Origin: Streptomyces ferrugineus
GTDB lineage: Bacteria > Actinomycetota > Actinomycetes > Streptomycetales > Streptomycetaceae
Length of the DNA stretch: 64,000 nucleotides
Direction of reading: 5' to 3'
Assembly: GCF_015160855.1 (NCBI RefSeq)
Contig: NZ_CP063373.1
Location: forward strand, 62,001-126,000
Shown here piece by piece: positions 17,508 to 25,861 of this stretch. The position numbers were made by a program, and so were the translations under genes. The notes beneath the pieces are model-generated. The model saw nothing but the letters and a program-made list of their open reading frames with translations, was not told the DNA's origin and made no database searches. Position 1 is the stretch's first letter. Every line of letters begins with the position of its first letter.

Positions 17508-18004
17508 CCGGCGCTCCGCACATGCTCGGAACCGAACCGCTGCAGCACCGTGAACCCGGTGCGCACCCCCGGGATGTCCGCGAGGACCTCCCCGTGCAGC
17601 TCCGCCCAGGCGTGGCACGCGAAGCGCCCGCCGATCGACGAGCGCTGCCGCGCGACGACGACCTCGACCGGCAGGCCGAGCGTGGTGAGGTGCACGGCGA
17701 GGGCGTAGGAGCGGGCCAGGCACAGCGCCTCGGGGTCGGCCAGCCGCAGGGCGGTCAGGCAGGCCGGCGCCTCGCGGCGGGCGAGGCCGATCGCCTCCGC
17801 CGGTTCGGTCCGCCGGCGCACGGTGGGCCGCAGGGTGCGCAGATAGCGCTGGGCCTCGGGCCAGCCGCGGCGCCTGAGCAGCCGGGCGGCCCGGACGGTG
17901 CGGGCGGCGGCGAGCAGTCGTGCCCGCCGGGGCGGGCGGTGCGCCGCCGGGCCGGGGTCCCAGAGCAGGGACTCCCAGTCGGCGGTGGGGCTGGGGCTCC
18001 TCAT
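17504..18004 (-). CDS. Lasso peptide leader peptidase (B2 protein, transglutaminase-like)
   Basis: 166 residues of the microcin J25 processing protein (McjB C-terminal) family. The catalytic Cys lies in LCLARSYALAVHL (Cys95) and the His in FACHAWAELHGEVL (His131), with an acidic residue following. These enzymes cut the leader from the precursor so that the cyclase can form the macrolactam. The ATG at 18004 overlaps the B1 stop (ATGA), and its own end overlaps the exporter. The N-terminal ~50 residues are Arg-rich. B1 and B2 are separate proteins here, as in most actinobacterial lasso clusters. Confidence 0.92.
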   Translation of the reverse strand: MRSPSPTADWESLLWDPGPAAHRPPRRARLLAAARTVRAARLLRRRGWPEAQRYLRTLRPTVRRRTEPAEAIGLARREAPACLTALRLADPEALCLARSYALAVHLTTLGLPVEVVVARQRSSIGGRFACHAWAELHGEVLADIPGVRTGFTVLQRFGSEHVRSAG

Positions 18005-18273
18005 GGCGAGGGCGCCGGTTCGGCGAGGTGGGACTCGGTGAGCGTGCCGGTCAGGCTGCTCAGGCCCTCCCGCAGCACCGTGTCGGTGGCGTCGATGCGC
18101 TCGCCGAGGTGGCGTACGGCCTCGTCGGTGGTGTCGTACTCGAGGGCGGCCTGGAGCATGAGCGTGGCCACGGGGTTCAGCTCGTAGTACGTGCCTTCCG
18201 CGCCGTCCAGCAGCAGTCCGCTGCCGTCGGCGGGGTCGAAGACGGTCTGGTCGGTGAGGCGGAGCAGCGGCAT
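18001..18273 (-). CDS. Lasso peptide RiPP recognition element (B1 protein, PqqD-like)
   Basis: 90 residues with the PqqD-like winged-helix fold typical of stand-alone RREs. The strand LLLDGAEGTYYELNPVA is followed by helices with LEYDTTDEAVRHL. It binds the leader peptide and delivers it to the B2 protease. The ATG at 18273 has GGAGG at eight bases and lies 5 bp after the cyclase stop. It overlaps the B2 start by 4 bp. No residues essential for the fold appear to be missing. Confidence 0.9.
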   Translation of the reverse strand: MPLLRLTDQTVFDPADGSGLLLDGAEGTYYELNPVATLMLQAALEYDTTDEAVRHLGERIDATDTVLREGLSSLTGTLTESHLAEPAPSP

Positions 18274-18278
18274 GACGG

Positions 18279-19949
18279 TCACCTCCGGTCGTCGGCCGTA
18301 CCGTTCGGCCGAAGTCGTGCTTCGGGTTTGCTTTCGAGGTTGCTTTCCAGGTCGCGCAGGAAGAGCTCGACCATGGCGGAGCAGATCAGGTTCTCGGCGT
18401 TGCGGCGCAGCGCCCGCGGGTCGGCGAGCACCTCGGCGAGCCGCCGCGGGTCGACGACGCCCAGGGCGGTCAGCCTGGCGTCGGGGGCGGCGAGGACGCG
18501 GGCGAGCGCGTCGGGGTGGCGCAGGCACCAGGTCTCGTCGGGGGCGCCCAGCCAGGTCCGCCCGTAGTGCCGCCGGACGTCCGGCGGCAGCCGGTGCGCG
18601 GCGGCCAGCCGCAGCACCGGTTTGTCGATGGTGCGCCCGGCGTGCGGGATGAGGCGATAGGCGTCGGGCAGCCGGGCGGCGAGGCGGCGCAGCGGCCGGG
18701 CGCCGAGCGGTTTGGCGAGGTGGATGCCGCGTGGCCGCCACAGGGCCAGGTTGAGGGTGTGCTCCTGGGGCGCGAAGTCCAGGTCGTACGACTCGGGGGC
18801 GGCGTCCGGGTGCGGGACGAGGAAGTCGCTGCCGAGTTCCGTCTCGGCGATCGCCTCGGGGTCCGCGTACAGGGAGTACGACGGCCGGGCGCTGCGCAGC
18901 AGCCGGCTCAGCTCCCAGCGGGTGCCGAGCAGCCCGCGCAGCATCCACGCCTTCTCGTGCGCCGGCACGTCCGCGGCGAGGATGTCGTGCAGCCCGTAGC
19001 GCAGCGGCCCGAAGAGCATGTCCCCCTCCAGGCCGGACACCACCACCCGCACCCCGTCGGCCGCGATGCGGTCGGCGAGGCGCTCCAGGGTGCGCAGCCA
19101 GACGTGGTTGAAGGGGTGGGGCAGATCGCGGGCCGTCGCGAAGTAGTCCTCGTCGTCCGTGACGCGCGCGACGGTGACCAGGGGCACGTCGAGGTGCCGG
19201 CACACCTGGCGGGCGTACCCGGACTCGTCGGCCGCGGGGTCGTCGGTGCCCATGTGGTACGCCGTGACGTCCGCGCCGTGCTCGGTGAGCGCCGCGAGGA
19301 CGGTGGCCGAGTCGACGCCGCCGGACAGGAGGATGCCGACGCGGCCGGCGTCGGCCCAGCGGCGGGTCTCCTCGCGCAGCAGGTCGTAGGTGAGGCGGGC
19401 GTACTCGCGCAGGGGGGTGCGGCGGGGCAGGTCGAGCGGGGTCACGCGGTCGTAGGTCGCGGTGCGGGTGGAGCGGGGGCCGAGGACGATGAACTGGCCG
19501 GGGTGCAGCAGCGGTCCGAGGTCCGGGTAGACGAAGACGTCCTCGCCGCGGCAGCTGCGCCAGAGCGTCTCGCCGTCGAAGTCCGGGAGGCGGCCGTGCA
19601 GGAGGTCCCTGGGATCGGTGGACCAGGAGAGGTGCCCGCCGCTCCTGCGGTGGAAGATCTGGTCGGGGCTGCACAGGCCGCGGAATATCAGGATCCGCTG
19701 CGGGGTGGCGACGCATCCGGAGAGCTCCGGGGGGAGCGATCCGAGCATACGCGCGGCTATTTCGAATTGCCCGGCGGAGGTGACGTCGTAAATTCTCTGG
19801 ACGAATTCCAGCGATGGACTGAATACGGGGTGACCGGTGAAAACAAATCGCCGGGTCAACCATTGAAGCGACAAATAACCGTCGGATGTGACGGCCCCTC
19901 CCCGCCCACCGATCTCAGCGGGTGAGGGGCCGAACTGGCCTTCTGTCAC
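18279..19949 (-). CDS. Lasso peptide macrolactam synthetase (C protein, asparagine-synthetase-like)
   Basis: 556 residues. The N-terminal glutaminase-like domain is non-catalytic in this family. The C-terminal ATP pyrophosphatase domain has the PP-loop LLSGGVDSA (SGGVDS at about 209-214) and a later GLEGDMLFG segment. The enzyme adenylates the Asp side chain of the core and joins it to the N-terminal amine, threading the tail. The GTG at 19949 overlaps the precursor stop codon (GTGA), so synthesis is coupled. The first ~50 codons are noticeably AT-richer than the rest of the operon. Confidence 0.92.
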   Translation of the reverse strand: MTEGQFGPSPAEIGGRGGAVTSDGYLSLQWLTRRFVFTGHPVFSPSLEFVQRIYDVTSAGQFEIAARMLGSLPPELSGCVATPQRILIFRGLCSPDQIFHRRSGGHLSWSTDPRDLLHGRLPDFDGETLWRSCRGEDVFVYPDLGPLLHPGQFIVLGPRSTRTATYDRVTPLDLPRRTPLREYARLTYDLLREETRRWADAGRVGILLSGGVDSATVLAALTEHGADVTAYHMGTDDPAADESGYARQVCRHLDVPLVTVARVTDDEDYFATARDLPHPFNHVWLRTLERLADRIAADGVRVVVSGLEGDMLFGPLRYGLHDILAADVPAHEKAWMLRGLLGTRWELSRLLRSARPSYSLYADPEAIAETELGSDFLVPHPDAAPESYDLDFAPQEHTLNLALWRPRGIHLAKPLGARPLRRLAARLPDAYRLIPHAGRTIDKPVLRLAAAHRLPPDVRRHYGRTWLGAPDETWCLRHPDALARVLAAPDARLTALGVVDPRRLAEVLADPRALRRNAENLICSAMVELFLRDLESNLESKPEARLRPNGTADDRR

Positions 19950-20056
19950 AGGATGTTGCCGTGGCCGAGGAGGTCAGGAACACCGCGGCGCAGCTGGCCG
20001 GTGAGGTCCTCGATGCGTCCTAGTCGGACGACTGTGGGGGCCGTGTACCTCAGCAT
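19946..20056 (-). CDS. Lasso peptide precursor (A peptide)
   Basis: A 36-residue precursor hand-translated from ATG at 20056 to TGA at 19946-19948. The leader (residues 1-20) contains the RRE-recognition pattern YxxPxVxxxG (Y4, P7, V9, G13) and ends IEDLTG, placing the conserved Thr at position -2. The predicted core, residues 21-36, is QLRRGVPDLLGHGNIL. Asp8 of the core can close an 8-residue ring with the Gln1 amine. AAGGTGA precedes the ATG. The stop overlaps the cyclase GTG by 4 bp. If cleavage were one residue earlier, the core would begin with Gly20 and the ring would have 9 residues, leaving Thr at -1, which is less usual. Confidence 0.85.
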   Translation of the reverse strand: MLRYTAPTVVRLGRIEDLTGQLRRGVPDLLGHGNIL

Positions 20057-20133
20057 GTTCTTCACCTTCTTTCCCTCATGAGTAATCTATTACGGAGTAC
20101 CCAGAATTTCACTTCCAGCCACTGCGCGTCCGA
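20057..20133 (-). promoter_or_regulatory. Probable promoter and 5' UTR of the lasso operon
   Basis: An AT-rich island upstream of the precursor gene. On the minus strand it reads TCCGTAATAGATTACTC around 20080-20096, containing TAATAG/TAGATT as possible -10 hexamers. GAAAGAAGGTGAAG then serves as ribosome binding region. No convincing -35 is visible, so the start point is uncertain. Confidence 0.4.
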
Positions 20134-20541
20134 TTAAATGTGGGCCGACCCGGTCCACGATCGCCGCGCAGCCGGGGCGGGCGGCCAGCCGCCGGGGTGA
20201 TCCCGGCGGGGCAGCCAGTCGGGGACGGTGTCGTCCCAGAAGTTGCCGTGGAAACGGACGTTGCGCACGGGGCGGTTGCCCCACTCCTCGCTGCATCCGC
20301 CGATCGAGGCGCGGTAGTCGTGGACGGCGTTGCCGCGCACGGTGATCCACCTGCTGCTGTCGTCGGTGTAGATGCCGACGTTCCAGCTGCCGTGGGCGCT
20401 GTCGGTGACCGCGTTGCCGCTGACGACCGCGCCGTTCGCGTACGACGTGCCCTGCTCGCCGCGCAGATAGATGCCGCCGCCGTCGGGCAGGAGCCGGTTG
20501 GTGGCGAAGACCCGGTTGCCGACGATGCGGTTGCCGCTCAT
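20134..20541 (-). pseudogene. Truncated right-handed beta-helix repeat protein (C-terminal remnant)
   Basis: 135 codons encode beta-helix coils: SGNRIVGNRVFATNRLL, GGGIYLRGEQG, VSGNAVTDSAHGSWNVGIYTDD, then ITVRGNAVHDY. These are typical of parallel beta-helix polysaccharide lyases or pectate-lyase-like proteins. The frame is closed by a TGA only five codons upstream of the first ATG (20541), with no signal peptide and no N-terminal coils. The family is normally 350-600 residues, so this is a remnant. It lies directly upstream of the lasso operon, suggesting that insertion or deletion at this border destroyed the gene. Confidence 0.65.
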
Positions 20542-20690
20542 CAGGCTCGACTGTCACCATGCGGCCGGCTCCGCCGGAGGGGCGAGGCGGGGTGACCCGG
20601 CACGGCGGGAATCACGGCCCCGGGCACCCGGGTTCACCCCTCACGGCGGCCCGGCCATGTGGCCGCCCGACCGCCGAGGAGGAGCCGACC

Positions 20691-21155
20691 ATGTCCGACG
20701 CACCGGCCGAACCCACCGCCCCCGTACACGAGCTCCGCCTCGTGGTCACGGCGGACGACTACGACGCGGCGCTGCGCTTCTACCGGGATGTGCTCGGCCT
20801 CCCCGAGCGCGCCGCGTTCTCCTCGCCCGACGGCCGGGTCACCATCCTCGAGGCGGGCCGGGCCACGCTGGAACTGACCGATCCGAACCACGCGGAGTTC
20901 ATCGACGAGGTGGAGGTCGGCCGACGGGTGGCGGGGCACGTCCGGGTCGCCTTCCAGGTGGACGACTCCACGGCGGCCACGGCAAGGCTGGCGGCGGCCG
21001 GCGCCGAGGTCCTGGCGGCGCCCACCCGCACACCGTGGAACTCCCTCAACGCCCGCCTGGAGGCACCCGGCGCCCTTCAGCTGACGCTGTTCACGGAGCT
21101 GGGCGGGGAGGGCGGGGACGACGGCGGCGACGCCCGGGCGACCGGACGCGCGTAG
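20691..21155 (+). CDS. VOC (glyoxalase/bleomycin resistance-like) family protein
   Basis: 154 residues with the paired beta-alpha-beta-beta-beta modules of vicinal oxygen chelate proteins: VHELRLVVTADDYDAALRFYRDVLGLPE, then a second half with HVRVAFQVDDSTAATARLAAAGAEVL. Metal ligands are plausible (His/Glu) but the reaction cannot be read. ATG at 20691 with AGGAGG seven to eight bases upstream. It stands alone, with no obvious operon partner. A role in antibiotic binding or a lyase/isomerase reaction are equally possible. Confidence 0.82.
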   Translation: MSDAPAEPTAPVHELRLVVTADDYDAALRFYRDVLGLPERAAFSSPDGRVTILEAGRATLELTDPNHAEFIDEVEVGRRVAGHVRVAFQVDDSTAATARLAAAGAEVLAAPTRTPWNSLNARLEAPGALQLTLFTELGGEGGDDGGDARATGRA

Positions 21156-21224
21156 ACCCCTGCGGCCGCGGAACCGGCCGTCCTCACGGGAGCTTATTCG
21201 TCCGTTTCGGTGATAATTGGGAGC

Positions 21225-21593
21225 ATGAGTACCGCGACGTTTGAACTAGCGGCCACGTCGAGCGAAGTACTCAACGTGATCGCCGCCTTTGTGGGTGGAA
21301 TGGTCATCGCCGGCGCACTGATCTGGGCGGTGCAGTTCGGCATGCGGGTCCGTGACCGGGAGCTGCCACGGCCCACGGTCGGCGAACAGCCGCACCTTCC
21401 CGACACCGGTGCGGTGCACGAGGAACGGGAACTGCGGGAGCCCGACGAGGTGCCGCACTCGACGGGCAGGGAACGCCTCCTGCCGCACGAGCTGCACCAC
21501 GCCGGCAGCAAACGCAGCGAGGACCAGCACCGCAGGCGCTGGCTGCCCGGCAAGAGCGGATCCTTCGGCGGGGGCGGACTGGGGCACTCTTAG
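21225..21593 (+). CDS. DUF6479 family small membrane protein
   Basis: 122 residues: one N-terminal transmembrane helix (VLNVIAAFVGGMVIAGALIWAV, about 15-37). A hydrophilic, charged C-terminal region rich in Arg, Glu and His ends in a Gly-rich GSFGGGGLGHS. This matches the DUF6479 layout of Streptomyces; function unknown. The ATG at 21225 is preferred over GTG at 21210 because the protein then begins MSTATFELA, usual for the family, although the GGGAG upstream is very close. It is a monocistronic unit in this context. Confidence 0.65.
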   Translation: MSTATFELAATSSEVLNVIAAFVGGMVIAGALIWAVQFGMRVRDRELPRPTVGEQPHLPDTGAVHEERELREPDEVPHSTGRERLLPHELHHAGSKRSEDQHRRRWLPGKSGSFGGGGLGHS

Positions 21594-21688
21594 CGTCCGG
21601 ACCGGGCCGATCGGGTGACGTCCGGAGTGCGGGGCCGGCGGTGCGGATCTTCACTGAAGAGACCGAAACGCATCCCTTGGAGCGCCGT

Positions 21689-22159
21689 ATGCCCGGTCAT
21701 CGCCCCCGCTGGAGCACTACCGCCCTCGCCCTGACGACGGCCGCCGTCCTGGCCGTCCCCGCCCTGACCTCCTGCTCGGACGAGGACACCCCGTCCTCGG
21801 TCTCCTCGGCGGCCAGCAAGGCGGCGTCGGCCTTCGCCTCGGCGACGGCGGAGGCGGGGCGGCAGCTCGACGACATCAAGGGCGGCATCGACGCCAAGGA
21901 CGCGGTGCGCCTCGGCGACCCCACGACCGCTTCCGACGGCCGTGCCGAGGTGGAGGTCACCGCGGCGAACACCACCGACGCGACCAGGTCCTTCGCCGTC
22001 CAGATCAACTTCCGGGACGAGAACGGCAATCTCCTCGACGCGACCGTGGTGACCGTCTCGGACGTGGCGGCGGGTGAGACCGGGAAGGACACCGCACGCA
22101 GCACCCGCGACCTGGGCGGGGACGTGCGGGCGGAGGTGGCACGGGCGGTGCGCTACTGA
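21689..22159 (+). CDS. Small secreted lipoprotein with beta-sandwich (FxLYD-like) domain
   Basis: 156 residues. A signal peptide ends in the lipobox LTSC. A Ser/Ala-rich helix (about 30-55) comes next, then a beta domain with VEVTAANTTDATRSFAVQINFRDENGNLL, resembling FxLYD-type domains. These proteins are anchored outside the membrane and the specific role is unknown. ATG at 21689 with GGAG seven bases upstream is chosen over GTG at 21641. The 3' end overlaps the convergent gene by 7 bp. Confidence 0.65.
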   Translation: MPGHRPRWSTTALALTTAAVLAVPALTSCSDEDTPSSVSSAASKAASAFASATAEAGRQLDDIKGGIDAKDAVRLGDPTTASDGRAEVEVTAANTTDATRSFAVQINFRDENGNLLDATVVTVSDVAAGETGKDTARSTRDLGGDVRAEVARAVRY

Positions 22160-22950
22160 GGCGCCGCCGGGCCGGTCACCATGATGTCGATCTGCTCGCT
22201 CGTCGCGCTGACGCCGTTCAGGGTCGCCGTCGCCTGGAGGCGGCCCACGCCGGGCGGGAGGGCGCGGGCCGGGGCGCAGGACCAGGTGCCGTCGGGGGCC
22301 GCCGCCGTCGCGCAGACCTCTTCCTCCAGGGCGTCGAGGACCGTGACCTGGGCGCCGGGATAGGCCGTGCCGGACGTCTCCGGCAGCGCGTCGAGCGGGA
22401 CGCCCGAGGCGGGCCGGGACAGGACGGGAGCGGGCAGGCCGACCGTCACGGTGCAGGTACCTCGCTGGCGCACGGCGCCCTTCGCGTCCCTCAGGGCCAG
22501 GGTGCAGTCGGGAAGCCGGGTGCCGGGTTCCGCGTCCGGGAGGACCGACAGATGGAAGGGGAAGGTACGGCCCTTCCACGCGGCCGGCGGCTCCTCCCTC
22601 GGCGCGGCGGCGCCCTCGAAGGTGTACGTCGCGCTGGCCCCGCCCGCCGTCACCGATCCCCGGTACCCGAGCCCGGTGAACGGCACACCCGTCACCTTCG
22701 TCCTCGCCGGCGCCGTCAAGGTCAACGCCGATCCGGCGCCCAGCGGCTCCCCGTCATAGCCGCCGACCTGGACGACCCCCTCCCGACCCGGCTCGATCGT
22801 CGCGTACGCCCACAGATCACCGCCGACCGGAGCCGACGTGCCCTGAACGCCGTACGCCGCGGCGCCCGGCATCCCCGGCACGACCAGCGCGCCCGCCGCG
22901 GCGAGCGCACCGAGCACCGTTGTCCTCCAACACCCGCGGGACCTGCTCAT
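22153..22950 (-). CDS. Secreted protein with Ig-like domains
   Basis: 265 residues. A signal peptide (about 1-32, cleavage near GAAAYG) is followed by beta-rich sequence and a C-terminal bacterial Ig-like module (GTAYPGAQVTVLDALEEEVC ... DGTWSCAPARALPPGVGRLQATATLNG). The two Cys are probably a disulfide, typical of extracytoplasmic Ig domains. No catalytic motif is visible; it may be adhesive or structural. Start ATG at 22950, with GAGGAG about 12 bases upstream. Confidence 0.7.
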   Translation of the reverse strand: MSRSRGCWRTTVLGALAAAGALVVPGMPGAAAYGVQGTSAPVGGDLWAYATIEPGREGVVQVGGYDGEPLGAGSALTLTAPARTKVTGVPFTGLGYRGSVTAGGASATYTFEGAAAPREEPPAAWKGRTFPFHLSVLPDAEPGTRLPDCTLALRDAKGAVRQRGTCTVTVGLPAPVLSRPASGVPLDALPETSGTAYPGAQVTVLDALEEEVCATAAAPDGTWSCAPARALPPGVGRLQATATLNGVSATSEQIDIMVTGPAAPQ

Positions 22951-23144
22951 CGTCGGCGGAGCTCCTCACACACGTCGGCGGCACCCCACCCCCGCCTGCG
23001 ATTCTCACGCCCGGACCCGCCGATGACGCGCACTGTTCGGCCGTACGGGCCGACGGGTCGGCGCGTACCACCCGTCCGGGCGCCCCTGAGTTGCCTGGAC
23101 GGCACAACCGCCGGCCGACGCACACCCGACCGAAGCGGCCACCG

Positions 23145-23414
23145 TCACCCGTCCGCCCCCGGATGCCGGGCCGTCCCCTTCACATCCGCCTCGACCTGAC
23201 TGCGCGCCGCCCCCTGGTCCCTCGCGTACTCGGTGATCGCCGTCTGGACCGCGAGAGCGAGGTCGCGCCAGGTGCGCCAGGCCCTGTCGTACGTGTCGGT
23301 CTGGAGCTCGGTCCACGGGGTGCCGGCGGGCGGTCCGTACCGGTCCCGCAGCTCCTCCACCCCGCTGCGCGCCCGGTCCGCCGGGCGCTGAGGCAGGGCT
23401 TTACCGAGCCCATA
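23145..23414 (-). CDS. Hypothetical protein, helical
   Basis: About 90 residues, dominated by a predicted helical stretch (RSGVEELRDRYGPPAGTPWTELQTDTY, AWRTWRDLALAVQTAITEYARDQG split by residue position). Codon bias supports coding. The frame is open up to 23504 (GTG), which would overlap the DUF4142 start. I list a TTG at 23414 instead, but neither start has a good ribosome binding site. I do not recognise the family. Confidence 0.45.
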   Translation of the reverse strand, partial: YGLGKALPQRPADRARSGVEELRDRYGPPAGTPWTELQTDTYDRAWRTWRDLALAVQTAITEYARDQGAARSQVEADVKGTARHPGADG

Positions 23415-23491
23415 CCAAGTCAAAAGGTTTCCCGGGCTCTCGCATTCGTACTCCCGTACGTGCGGGGGCACGGACCTGTACAGGAGACACG

Positions 23492-24211
23492 GTGCTCGTT
23501 TCACGGAAAGCGGCGGGAACTCTCTTCGTGGGGGGTGCGCTCGCCATGACCATCGGCTCGCTCGTCTATCCCGCCATGCTCGGAGTCAACACGGTCGGCA
23601 ACGCGCCCGCCCGGATCATCGACACCACGCCGACCGGACCGCTGACGGAGGCCGACCGGGACTTCGTGGTCAAGGTGCGGGCGGCGGGGCTGTGGGAGTA
23701 CCCGGTGGGACGGATGGCGTTGGAGAAGGGCACGACGAAGCCGGTCAGGATCGCCGGGGAGCATCTGATCGACGGCCACGCCTCGCTCGACGCCGCCTGC
23801 CGCAGGGTCGCCGGGCAGTTGGGCATCACGCTGCCCAACCAGCCCTCGTCCCAGCAGCGGGGCTTCGTGGACCAGTTGAACGCCGACGCCGGCCGGCAGT
23901 TCGACACCGACATGGCCAACATCCTGCGCATGACGCACGCCCAGATCTTCCCCACGATCGCGAGCATCCGCGCCACCACAAGGAACTCGCTGATCCGCGC
24001 CCTGGCCGACCAGGCCAACGACACCGTGCTGGATCACATCACGGTGCTGGAGAAGACCGGCCTGGTCGACTTCACCCAGGCCAACGTCCAGGTGACGTCC
24101 TCGCCGCGGCCCTCCGACCCGGCCCTGACCCCGCCGCCCCCGGCGCCGGGCTCGCCGGTCGTCGCCCTCACACCACGGGCGAGCGGGTCGGCGAGCCCGA
24201 CAGCCGGGTGA
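23492..24211 (+). CDS. DUF4142 domain-containing secreted protein
   Basis: 239 residues with a signal/anchor helix (AAGTLFVGGALAMTIGSLVYPAML). The helical DUF4142 domain (about 50-200) includes TEADRDFVVKVRAAGLWEYPVGRMAL and a paired helix region around DTDMANILRMTHAQIFPTIASI. A Pro/Ser-rich tail ends the protein. The domain is ferritin-like in outline and common in actinobacterial extracytoplasmic proteins; its function is unknown. GTG at 23492 with GGAGAC seven bases upstream. It converges on the GH13 gene with a 3-bp gap. Confidence 0.8.
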   Translation: MLVSRKAAGTLFVGGALAMTIGSLVYPAMLGVNTVGNAPARIIDTTPTGPLTEADRDFVVKVRAAGLWEYPVGRMALEKGTTKPVRIAGEHLIDGHASLDAACRRVAGQLGITLPNQPSSQQRGFVDQLNADAGRQFDTDMANILRMTHAQIFPTIASIRATTRNSLIRALADQANDTVLDHITVLEKTGLVDFTQANVQVTSSPRPSDPALTPPPPAPGSPVVALTPRASGSASPTAG

Positions 24212-24214
24212 GCG

Positions 24215-25861
24215 TCACGCCAGCCAGACCGTGGTGTCCGGGCCCAGCCGGCCGTCCTCCAGCGGCCCGCTGCTGATCAGCACCTCTCCGGGCGGCAGCG
24301 CCACCGCCGCGCCGGAGAGGTTGGCCAGGCACCGCCAGCCGTCCGAGCGCGCGAAGTGCAGCACTCCGGGCGGGCTGTCCGGCGCCCATCGCAGCTCCTC
24401 CCCCTGAAGCAGCTTGCGCCGAATCCGCAGGGCCCTGCGGTAGAACTCCAGGGTCGAGCCCTCCACACCGTCCTGGGCCTCGACGGCGTACCGCGCGAAG
24501 GCCGACGGCTGCGGCAGCCAGGAGCCGCCCGCGCCGAAGCCGTACGACGGACCGGTCGTCGTCCACGGCAGCGGCACCCGGCAGCCGTCGCGGCCCTTGC
24601 GGACACGGCCCGTCTGTTCCCAGACGGGGTCCTGGAGGACCTCGAAGGGGAGGTCGGCGACCTCGGGGAGACCGAGTTCCTCGCCCTGGTAGACGTACGA
24701 CGAACCGGGCAGCGCCAGCATGAGCAGGGTCGCGGCGCGGGCGCGGCGCAGGCCGGCCGACTCGTCGACGGCCGGGGCGTGGCCGCCGGACAGCAGCCAG
24801 GCGTCCACGTCGGTGCCGGGCGGGAGCATCAGTCGGGAGGTGTGGCGTACGACGTCGTGGTTGGACAGCACCCAGGTGGCGGAGGCGCCCGCCGCGCGGG
24901 CCGTGGCGAGGGAGTCGGCGATGATCTGCTGCAGTTCGCCGGCGTCCCAACCCGCCTGCAGATACTCGAAGTTGAAGGCCTGGCCGAGTTCGTCCGGGCG
25001 GGCGTACAGGGCGCGGCGGGAGCTGGGGTTCACCCAGGCTTCGGCGACCGCCATGCGGGGCGGGCGGTAGGCGTCGAGGACCTTGCGCCAGTCGCGGTAG
25101 ATCTCGTGGACCTCGTCGCGGTCGTAGAAGGGGTGGGTGCCGGGCGGGAAGCGCGGGAGGGAGTCCTCGCCGCTCAGCTCCGGGGCGCCGAGATCGCGCA
25201 GCGGTTCGCCGAGGTCCTTGGCGAGGGCGTGGGCCACGTCGACGCGGAAGCCGTCGACACCGCGGTCGGACCAGAAGCGCAGGGTGGTGCGGAAGTCGGC
25301 GCGGACCTCCTCGTTCTCCCAGTTCAGGTCGGGCTGCTCGGGAGTGAACAGGTGCAGGTACCACTGGCCGTCGGGGACGCGCCGCCAGGCGCTGCCGCCG
25401 AAGACGGACTGCCAGTCGGTGGGCGGCAGTTCGCCGTGCGGGCCGCGGCCGTCGCGGAAGACGTAGCGCTCGCGGGCGGCGGAGCCGGGGGCGGAGCGCA
25501 GCGCCTCCTGGAACCAGACGTGCCGGTGGGAGGTGTGGTTGGGGACCAGGTCGACGATGACCTTCAGGCCGAGGCGGTGGGCCTCGGCGGCCATGGCGTC
25601 GAAGTCGTCGAGGGTGCCCAGGCGCGGGTCGACGTCGCGGTAGTCGGCGACGTCGTAGCCGCCGTCGGCCAGTTCGGAGGGGTAGAAGGGGCTGAGCCAC
25701 AGGGCGTCCACGCCGAGGGCGGCCAGGTGGTGCAGGCGCTGGGCGACGCCCTTGAGGTCGCCCAGCCCGTCGCCGTCGGCGTCGGCGAAACTGCGCGGAT
25801 AGACCTGGTAGATGACGGCCTGGCGCCACCAGTCGGGGTTGCTGGAGGAGAGGTCGGACAC
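24215..25861 (-). CDS. Alpha-glucosidase, glycoside hydrolase family 13
   Basis: 548 residues with the full GH13 signature set: region I DLVPNHTS, region II DGFRVDVAHA (nucleophile Asp), region III AVAEAW (acid/base Glu), region IV LSNHDV. The opening WWRQAVIYQVYPRSFADADGDGLGDL is typical of oligo-1,6-/alpha-glucosidases. The enzyme is cytoplasmic (no signal peptide) and would hydrolyse maltose or isomaltose-type oligosaccharides. GTG at 25861 follows GAGGAG. No maltose ABC transporter is adjacent, unlike the classical Streptomyces aglA arrangement, so I give no gene symbol. Confidence 0.88.
   Translation of the reverse strand: MSDLSSSNPDWWRQAVIYQVYPRSFADADGDGLGDLKGVAQRLHHLAALGVDALWLSPFYPSELADGGYDVADYRDVDPRLGTLDDFDAMAAEAHRLGLKVIVDLVPNHTSHRHVWFQEALRSAPGSAARERYVFRDGRGPHGELPPTDWQSVFGGSAWRRVPDGQWYLHLFTPEQPDLNWENEEVRADFRTTLRFWSDRGVDGFRVDVAHALAKDLGEPLRDLGAPELSGEDSLPRFPPGTHPFYDRDEVHEIYRDWRKVLDAYRPPRMAVAEAWVNPSSRRALYARPDELGQAFNFEYLQAGWDAGELQQIIADSLATARAAGASATWVLSNHDVVRHTSRLMLPPGTDVDAWLLSGGHAPAVDESAGLRRARAATLLMLALPGSSYVYQGEELGLPEVADLPFEVLQDPVWEQTGRVRKGRDGCRVPLPWTTTGPSYGFGAGGSWLPQPSAFARYAVEAQDGVEGSTLEFYRRALRIRRKLLQGEELRWAPDSPPGVLHFARSDGWRCLANLSGAAVALPPGEVLISSGPLEDGRLGPDTTVWLA

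Noticed and set aside
18001..19863. 620-residue frame covering the lasso cyclase
   Set aside because: Only its last 90 codons (the PqqD-like B1 protein) are real; the rest is a shadow of the cyclase gene.
15756..20056. Antibiotic resistance exporter plus asparagine synthetase as an amino acid locus
   Set aside because: The B1 RRE, the Cys/His protease and the precursor peptide in one coupled operon identify a lasso cluster instead.
23005..23316. Short ORFs around 23.0-23.3 kb on both strands
   Set aside because: Arg/Pro-rich shadow sequences; only the 23145 frame shows protein-like composition.
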